Part shown: positions 7,868 through 11,815 of the stretch, in pieces
Position numbering within the stretch: the stretch's first letter is position 1
Layout of the letters: every line of letters begins with the position of its first letter
DNA from: a bacterium
GTDB taxonomy: Bacteria; UBP14; UBA6098; JAFGQG01
Assembly (NCBI GenBank): GCA_016930435.1
Contig: JAFGGQ010000026.1
Location: 1-11,815 of the forward strand
Length of the DNA: 11,815 nt
Reading direction: 5' to 3'
The notes under the pieces: generated by a model
Told to the model about the DNA's origin: nothing
Database searches by the model: none
Seen by the model: only the letters and a program-made list of their open reading frames with translations
Position numbers and translations under genes: made by a program

Positions 7868-7872
7868 AAGGA
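7868..7872 (+). promoter_or_regulatory. Ribosome binding site deciding the transketolase N-subunit start
   Basis: AAGGA (within AAGGAAGG, 7868-7875) lies six bases before the ATG at 7879. The adjacent in-frame TTG at 7876 would sit too close, so the ATG is preferred. Confidence 0.5.
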
Positions 7873-7878
7873 AGGTTG

Positions 7879-8721
7879 ATGCTTTCGGAATTATCAATAG
7901 AAGAATTAAAGGGTGTAGCGCGGCGGCTGAGGGTCGAGATCATCAAGATGTTAGGGGTTGCGGGAAGTGGGCATCCCGGCGGATCGCTTTCACTTGCTGA
8001 ACTACTAACGGTACTCTATTTCAGGGTTCTTGATCACCATCCGGATGACCCTCTCTGGCCCGGTCGGGACCGGGTAATTCTCTCCAAGGGGCATGCTTGC
8101 CCGGCGCTATATGCGGTTCTGACCTTGTGCGGTTATTTTCCCGCGGAAATACTCGGTACACTTCGGAAACTTGGCAGCCCTTTGCAGGGCCACCCCAGTT
8201 CGGATACCAGATTGCCGGGCATAGAGGTCTCCACGGGTTCGCTGGGACAAGGGCTTTCTATCTCCTGTGGAATAGCCCTGGCCGCCCGTATGGATAACGC
8301 CTCTTATCGGGTCTATTGCATCCTCGGGGATGGTGAACTGCAGGAAGGCCAGATATGGGAGGCAGCCATGACCGCAGGGCATTATAAACTGGATAATATT
8401 TGCGCTATTGTGGATAACAACAACCTCCAGATTGATGGGAGCATTCCCGAAGTGATGAATGTTTATCCCCTCCCGGAAAAGTTTAGGAGCTTCGGATGGG
8501 AAGTCCTGGAAATTGACGGACACGATATTACCTCAATAATTTACGCATTTGAAAAGGCCGCTTCATTCCGGGGGAAACCCGTGGTCATTATCGCTCACAC
8601 CATTAAGGGTAAGGGCGTGTCTTTTATGGAAAATCAAGCGGAATGGCATGGGATTGCACCGGACCAGAAACAGACTGAAAGGGCTTTAAAAGAACTAAAA
8701 GAGGGTGAGGTGGAGTCTTGA
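7879..8721 (+). CDS. tkt: Transketolase, N-terminal (thiamine diphosphate-binding) subunit
   Basis: A 280-residue protein covering only the first third-to-half of a classical transketolase, i.e. the PP domain of a split enzyme. Visible hallmarks: Ser-Gly-His-Pro-Gly-Gly with His32, which in the family contacts substrate and cofactor phosphate; Ser-Lys-Gly-His-Ala; Gly-Ser-Leu-Gly-Gln-Gly; and the thiamine diphosphate/Mg motif starting Gly150-Asp151-Gly152-Glu153 and ending in Asp-Asn-Asn-Asn (179-182). With the next gene it should move two-carbon ketol units between sugar phosphates in the non-oxidative pentose phosphate pathway, in the cytoplasm. Start: a TTG at 7876 and an ATG at 7879 are both in frame; AAGGA at 7868-7872 spaces better to the ATG. 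The gene lies 20 bases after the peptidase stop with no visible terminator between. Its stop overlaps the next start by four bases, so the two subunits should be made in equal amounts. Confidence 0.94.
   Translation: MLSELSIEELKGVARRLRVEIIKMLGVAGSGHPGGSLSLAELLTVLYFRVLDHHPDDPLWPGRDRVILSKGHACPALYAVLTLCGYFPAEILGTLRKLGSPLQGHPSSDTRLPGIEVSTGSLGQGLSISCGIALAARMDNASYRVYCILGDGELQEGQIWEAAMTAGHYKLDNICAIVDNNNLQIDGSIPEVMNVYPLPEKFRSFGWEVLEIDGHDITSIIYAFEKAASFRGKPVVIIAHTIKGKGVSFMENQAEWHGIAPDQKQTERALKELKEGEVES
8707..8713 (+). promoter_or_regulatory. Ribosome binding site supporting the TTG start of the transketolase C-subunit
   Basis: GAGGTGG at 8707-8713, with the GAGG core seven bases upstream of the TTG at 8718. 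No ATG or GTG is available before the conserved Thr-Arg-Asp-Gly-Phe-Gly segment, so this site supports TTG initiation. Confidence 0.6.
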
Positions 8722-9671
8722 AGTTAAACGAAGCGCCTACAAGGGATGGTTTTGGCAAGGGATTGCTTGAATTGGGAGAGCGGGATCTTAGAGTAGTTGT
8801 GATCGGGGCGGATATCAGCGAATCTACCAGGGTTCACTGGTTTCAGAAACGCTTTCCGGATCGCTTTTTCAGTGTCGGCATTGCCGAGCAGAACGGAATG
8901 GGAGTTGCGGCAGGATTTGCTCTCGCGGGGAAGATACCCTTCTTCTGCACTTATGGGGTTTTCGCATCTGGCAGAGCCTGGGACCAGATCCGGACAACGG
9001 TTGCTTATTCAAATTTAAATGTTAAGATCGGAGGTGCTCATGGCGGTATATCGGTGGGACCCGATGGAGCTACACATCAAGCCCTGGAGGAGATCGCCAT
9101 AATGAGGGTTATCCCCAGGATGACCTTGCTGGTTCCCGCCGATTATGAGGAGACCAGGAAGGCTACAATCGCATCGGTTGAGCAGGTGGAGGGACCTTGC
9201 TATATTCGGTTTGGCCGTGCTCCCACACCGGTCTTCATCGATCCACAATCCCCATTCAGGGTGGGAAAGGCAGACCTTTTAAGGGAAGGAAGGGATGTCA
9301 CCATTATTGGCTGCGGTCCCATCCTTTACGGGGCTTTGGAGGCTGCTAAGAAACTCCATCAGCAGGGGATCGAGTGCCGGATTCTGAACATGCATACGGT
9401 AAAGCCGATCGACCGGGAAGCAATCCTTACTGCCGCCAGGGATACCGGGGCTATCCTGACACTGGAAGAACACCAGGTAAACGGAGGCATGGGCAGCGCG
9501 GTCGCGGAAACCGTGTCGCAAAGGTGCCCTGTACCCATGGCTATCATGGGCGTCCCGGACCGATTCGGAGAGTCAGGTGAACCAACCCAATTGATCCGGC
9601 ATTTTGGATTAAGTCCCCGTCATATCATAGGGCAAGTTAAAAAACTGCTTGACTTTAAAGGGTTAATGTAA
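8718..9671 (+). CDS. tkt: Transketolase, C-terminal (pyrimidine-binding plus C-terminal domain) subunit
   Basis: A 317-residue partner of the preceding gene. It begins with the family's Thr-Arg-Asp-Gly-Phe-Gly segment, then the pyrimidine-binding domain with Val-Gly-Ile-Ala-Glu-Gln, whose Glu57 should be the catalytic acid that activates the thiamine ring. Next come Thr-Tyr-Gly-Val-Phe, His-Gly-Gly-Ile-Ser-Val-Gly-Pro-Asp-Gly and a conserved Arg-Phe-Gly-Arg. From about residue 190 a transketolase C-terminal domain follows, with Gly-Cys-Gly-Pro, Asn-Met-His-Thr-Val-Lys-Pro and Glu-Glu-His. The split organisation is common in archaea and many bacteria. Initiation is at TTG 8718, inside a TTGA overlap with the N-subunit stop, backed by GAGGTGG. 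The pair could in principle act on a substrate other than pentose phosphates, as 1-deoxyxylulose-5-phosphate synthase is related, but that enzyme is one long chain, so transketolase is far more likely. Confidence 0.94.
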   Translation: MKLNEAPTRDGFGKGLLELGERDLRVVVIGADISESTRVHWFQKRFPDRFFSVGIAEQNGMGVAAGFALAGKIPFFCTYGVFASGRAWDQIRTTVAYSNLNVKIGGAHGGISVGPDGATHQALEEIAIMRVIPRMTLLVPADYEETRKATIASVEQVEGPCYIRFGRAPTPVFIDPQSPFRVGKADLLREGRDVTIIGCGPILYGALEAAKKLHQQGIECRILNMHTVKPIDREAILTAARDTGAILTLEEHQVNGGMGSAVAETVSQRCPVPMAIMGVPDRFGESGEPTQLIRHFGLSPRHIIGQVKKLLDFKGLM

Positions 9672-9677
9672 AATTAT
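9649..9677 (+). promoter_or_regulatory. Possible internal promoter for the GGDEF gene
   Basis: TTGACT (9649-9654, five of six) lies inside the last codons of the transketolase C-subunit. It is followed after 17 bases by AATTAT (9672-9677, four of six). Transcription near 9684 would give a leader of about 45 bases for the cyclase gene. Together with the 59-bp gap, the largest within the + strand block, this suggests the cyclase and the exported-protein gene may be expressed separately from the upstream genes. Confidence 0.33.
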
Positions 9678-9730
9678 TATCATGAATTACTATTTTCATC
9701 AAAAGGAAATTCTAATTTTTATCAGCTAAA

Positions 9731-11269
9731 ATGACGGATATCAATAGTAAACATATTAGTAAACTGGAAAAAAGGCTGGAAATTCATAATCAGCGTATGG
9801 AATTGCTCAAAAAACTGAGCGATATTGTGAACGAACCCGTGCAGCTTGAGAATATGTTGAACCTTATAATACCTTATCTGGTAAGGGATATTGACGGTGT
9901 TGGTGGGGGGATTTATCTGCTTGACCGTGATTATTTTAAAAAACCCTGCGCTGCATCTATTTATTTACCGGATGAGTTCTTAGATAGGATCGAAGAAGAA
10001 TCGAAGAAGAAATCCATAAGATTTGATCAAAGCAATTATGCAGCTGTCCATTATCATGATTTTGATGCCTGGGATGATCTGTCTGAAACGCCATATATGA
10101 TCCTTAAAAACCAGGGGATAAGGGGTTTTATCAGTATAGCTTTGCAAGCCCGGGATAATTTTCTGGGTTATGTGCATATATATACCCGAAAGAAGAGAAA
10201 AATAAATAATGAATTGTCGCAACTTTATACTCATATAGGTAAGTATATTGGATTGTCCGTGGAAAACCGTAAACTGCAATTGGAATTGGAGCACCGGATC
10301 AACGAGAACTCCTCTTTTTACGAGACTTCCAAGCTTCTTATCTCCACCCTGGATTATGATATGCTTATTGAGAGGGTAGTATGGATTATGCACGAGGATC
10401 TGGGGGCTAAATATTGCTCGGTTCTGCTGCTTGATAAGAGTAAAAATGAGCTTTATATTAAAGCTGCAATTGGTTTTACAGAACAAGCCATGAGGGAACG
10501 GCTTAAGGTTGGTTTTCAGGGTATTACAGGGTGGGTAGCCAAGCATGGTAAGCCACTTATCGTACCGGATGTAACCCAGGATCCCCGTTATATTAAGGTA
10601 AGCGATTTGATCCGCTCAGAGCTGGCAGTGCCCATGATCGCGGAGGGCGAAGTTATAGGGGTTCTGGAGGTGGCAAGCGAGGAATATGATCATTTCAACA
10701 AGCAGGGGCTTCGCTTTATGACACTCCTTGCTCAACAGGTAGCGCTGGCTATCGAAAGATCCCAGTTGCACCAGAAGATCAGGGAACAGGCTATAACTGA
10801 TAGGTTGACCGGGTTGCTTAACCGGCAATACCTGGAAGATTACCTTAAAACAGAGGCTGTTTATTTTATTAAACAGGGGATCAATGTAGGCCTGGTAATG
10901 GTGGATCTGAATCATCTGAAAGAGATCAATGATAATCATGGCCACGTTGAAGGTGATTATATTTTGCGGAAAACAGCCCAGTTCTTAAAGACCATGTTCC
11001 CGGAAGAGCCGGTATGCCGGTGGGGAGGGGATGAATTCATCATCGTCATGATAGGCCGGAAACTTGAGGATCTTGATAGAAGGCTTCAACAGGTAAAGGA
11101 GAATACTACTAAGTGGTCCAGGGAAAATAAGATAAGATATCCAATTGAGGTCGCCCTGGGTTACGCTGTTGCCAAATCCGAAAAGGACCTGAAAGGTTTA
11201 GTTGATTATGCTGATAAAAGGATGTATGAAGATAAACGATTGGGTAATAAATCGACGGAGGTAAAATGA
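9731..11269 (+). CDS. GAF-GAF-GGDEF diguanylate cyclase
   Basis: A 512-residue cytoplasmic signalling protein with no signal peptide or clear membrane helix. A short coiled-coil-like start (about 5-30) leads into a divergent first GAF domain (about 20-175) and a charged linker. A clear second GAF domain (about 197-352) has Gly-Ile-Thr-Gly-Trp-Val-Ala and Pro-Leu-Ile-Val-Pro-Asp-Val. A helical linker then precedes the cyclase domain (about 355-505), with Asp-Arg-Leu-Thr-Gly-Leu-Leu-Asn-Arg, Asn-Asp-Asn-His-Gly-His and an intact Gly-Gly-Asp-Glu-Phe at 432-436. It should make cyclic di-GMP from two GTP, with ligand or redox sensing by the GAF domains; the ligand is unknown. The residues just upstream (Phe-Pro-Glu-Glu-Pro-Val-Cys-Arg-Trp) lack the Arg-x-x-Asp inhibitory site. 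An in-frame stop at 9713-9715 makes ATG 9731 the first start, yet no Shine-Dalgarno is well placed; AAGGAAA at 9703-9709 is 21 bases away. The stop overlaps the next start as ATGA. Confidence 0.94.
   Translation: MTDINSKHISKLEKRLEIHNQRMELLKKLSDIVNEPVQLENMLNLIIPYLVRDIDGVGGGIYLLDRDYFKKPCAASIYLPDEFLDRIEEESKKKSIRFDQSNYAAVHYHDFDAWDDLSETPYMILKNQGIRGFISIALQARDNFLGYVHIYTRKKRKINNELSQLYTHIGKYIGLSVENRKLQLELEHRINENSSFYETSKLLISTLDYDMLIERVVWIMHEDLGAKYCSVLLLDKSKNELYIKAAIGFTEQAMRERLKVGFQGITGWVAKHGKPLIVPDVTQDPRYIKVSDLIRSELAVPMIAEGEVIGVLEVASEEYDHFNKQGLRFMTLLAQQVALAIERSQLHQKIREQAITDRLTGLLNRQYLEDYLKTEAVYFIKQGINVGLVMVDLNHLKEINDNHGHVEGDYILRKTAQFLKTMFPEEPVCRWGGDEFIIVMIGRKLEDLDRRLQQVKENTTKWSRENKIRYPIEVALGYAVAKSEKDLKGLVDYADKRMYEDKRLGNKSTEVK
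11257..11261 (+). promoter_or_regulatory. Ribosome binding site for the exported protein at the right edge
   Basis: GGAGG, four bases before the ATG at 11266 and inside the last codons of the cyclase gene. It supports a real gene start at a site where the reading frame has no stop within the window. Confidence 0.65.
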
Positions 11270-11815
11270 AAAGAGGATTATTAGTTATAGCTATATTTAT
11301 GTTTTTTATAACGGTGGCCAATGGACGGGAGATGACCATGCCCCTTCCAGCGGAAAACTTGACACCTATTGAGCCTTATGAATGTGAAGAAGGGCTTCCC
11401 CCGCTGAACTCCGCCGGTAGTATTTGCTACCCCAAACCAGGCGCTTTTATCGAGATTTATGATTCCCTGCAGATCGAACTGATGCTTCTTCCGGGGAGCT
11501 TTCAGGCAATATATATCGATGTTGAGGCTGGCACTCTGGGTTATTCCCCGCCCGGTCCGATTGTAGATGATGAGTTGATCCCCTATATACAAACCGCCCC
11601 GCAATTCCTGCAGAGACAATTATACCTTAACCTTTCCGAAATGGACGAGTTCTCCTCGAGAGCCTATACAGAGATGCTGGATTCGGCGCATCCCCTGTGG
11701 TGGGATGAGCTGTTCTATTGTATGGCTAATCTTGGTTATGAAATATTGATGGACTGGTACCGCGCGGATCTGCTTTTGGAAAATGTTCGGGAGATGTACC
11801 GCGCGGATTCACTCC
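11266..11815 (+). CDS. Exported protein of unknown function, possibly transglutaminase-like (3' truncated by window edge)
   Basis: An open frame of 183 codons running off the right edge. The ATG overlaps the cyclase stop (ATGA) and has GGAGG four bases upstream. The N-terminus is a clear signal peptide: Met-Lys-Arg, then a hydrophobic stretch to about residue 18, with likely cleavage after Ala-Asn-Gly at 18-20. The mature part is acidic, with two cysteines near residues 40 and 54, and is followed by a helical segment (about 115-183) containing Pro-Leu-Trp-Trp-Asp-Glu-Leu, Met-Ala-Asn-Leu-Gly-Tyr-Glu and Leu-Leu-Glu-Asn-Val-Arg-Glu-Met-Tyr. From memory, this helical segment resembles the region before the transglutaminase core in large secreted proteins of candidate phyla (Asp-Glu-Ile-Ala-Phe then Leu-Leu-Glu-Asn-Ala). 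That is tentative, as the core would lie beyond the window. Co-translation with a c-di-GMP cyclase hints at linked expression. Confidence 0.78.
   Translation, partial: MKRGLLVIAIFMFFITVANGREMTMPLPAENLTPIEPYECEEGLPPLNSAGSICYPKPGAFIEIYDSLQIELMLLPGSFQAIYIDVEAGTLGYSPPGPIVDDELIPYIQTAPQFLQRQLYLNLSEMDEFSSRAYTEMLDSAHPLWWDELFYCMANLGYEILMDWYRADLLLENVREMYRADSL
11757..11808 (+). repeat. Short in-frame direct repeat
   Basis: GTACCGCGCGGAT occurs at 11757-11769 and exactly again at 11796-11808, 39 bases apart, so both copies encode Tyr-Arg-Ala-Asp in the same frame. It lies at the end of the window, so whether it continues as a tandem array cannot be seen. Confidence 0.5.

Noticed and set aside
7862-7879. 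Five-codon mini-ORF whose TGA overlaps the transketolase ATG
   Set aside because: It has no ribosome binding site, encodes no attenuator-like codon run, and such a short frame is expected by chance.
9980-10546. 188-codon open frame on the minus strand opposite the cyclase gene
   Set aside because: The opposite strand encodes clear GAF domains. The minus-strand product has no recognisable motif and is best explained as a shadow.

Overview
The window reads as a chromosomal segment of a Gram-negative-type bacterium of moderate GC content. The strongest pointer is the 1552-residue protein at 3200-7858: a signal peptide, a gingipain-type (family C25) cysteine peptidase, repeated beta-sandwich and FG-GAP modules, and a C-terminal domain of the type IX secretion (Por) sorting type. 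That architecture is typical of Bacteroidota and of the less-studied candidate phyla around the FCB group (for example Cloacimonadota, Marinimicrobia, Zixibacteria, WOR-3-like lineages). I infer a member of one of those lineages but cannot say which. No rRNA, tRNA, CRISPR array, insertion sequence or phage gene is visible.

Layout. Positions 3-392 (+) hold the 3' end of a CcdA/DsbD-like membrane protein whose start lies outside the window. It converges on a complete DUF1015-family gene at 463-1800 (-). A 223-bp divergent intergenic region (1801-2023) holds a good sigma70-like promoter for the DUF1015 gene, plus a small GC-rich hairpin on the other side. From 2024 to the end everything is on the + strand and tightly packed: a GT-B-like glycosyltransferase (2024-3199), the C25 peptidase starting on the very next base (3200-7858), a split transketolase whose two subunit genes overlap by four bases (7879-8721 and 8718-9671), a GAF-GAF-GGDEF diguanylate cyclase (9731-11269), and an exported protein that overlaps the cyclase stop codon and runs off the window edge (11266-11815).

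How the genes may work together. The glycosyltransferase/peptidase pair is the most suggestive. Type IX cargo in Bacteroidota is commonly anchored to a surface glycolipid, so a sugar transferase fused translationally to a surface peptidase gene could serve envelope glycan synthesis or cargo anchoring; this is inference. The transketolase pair is ordinary central carbon metabolism (non-oxidative pentose phosphate pathway). The cyclase may be transcribed from its own promoter inside the transketolase 3' end, and its overlap with the downstream secreted-protein gene suggests co-expression of c-di-GMP signalling with an exported product.

I found no clear undescribed defence or mobile system. The points most worth a second look are the C25/FG-GAP/type IX protein and its glycosyltransferase partner, the cyclase that lacks both an inhibitory site and a visible ribosome binding site, and the unidentified exported protein at the right edge.
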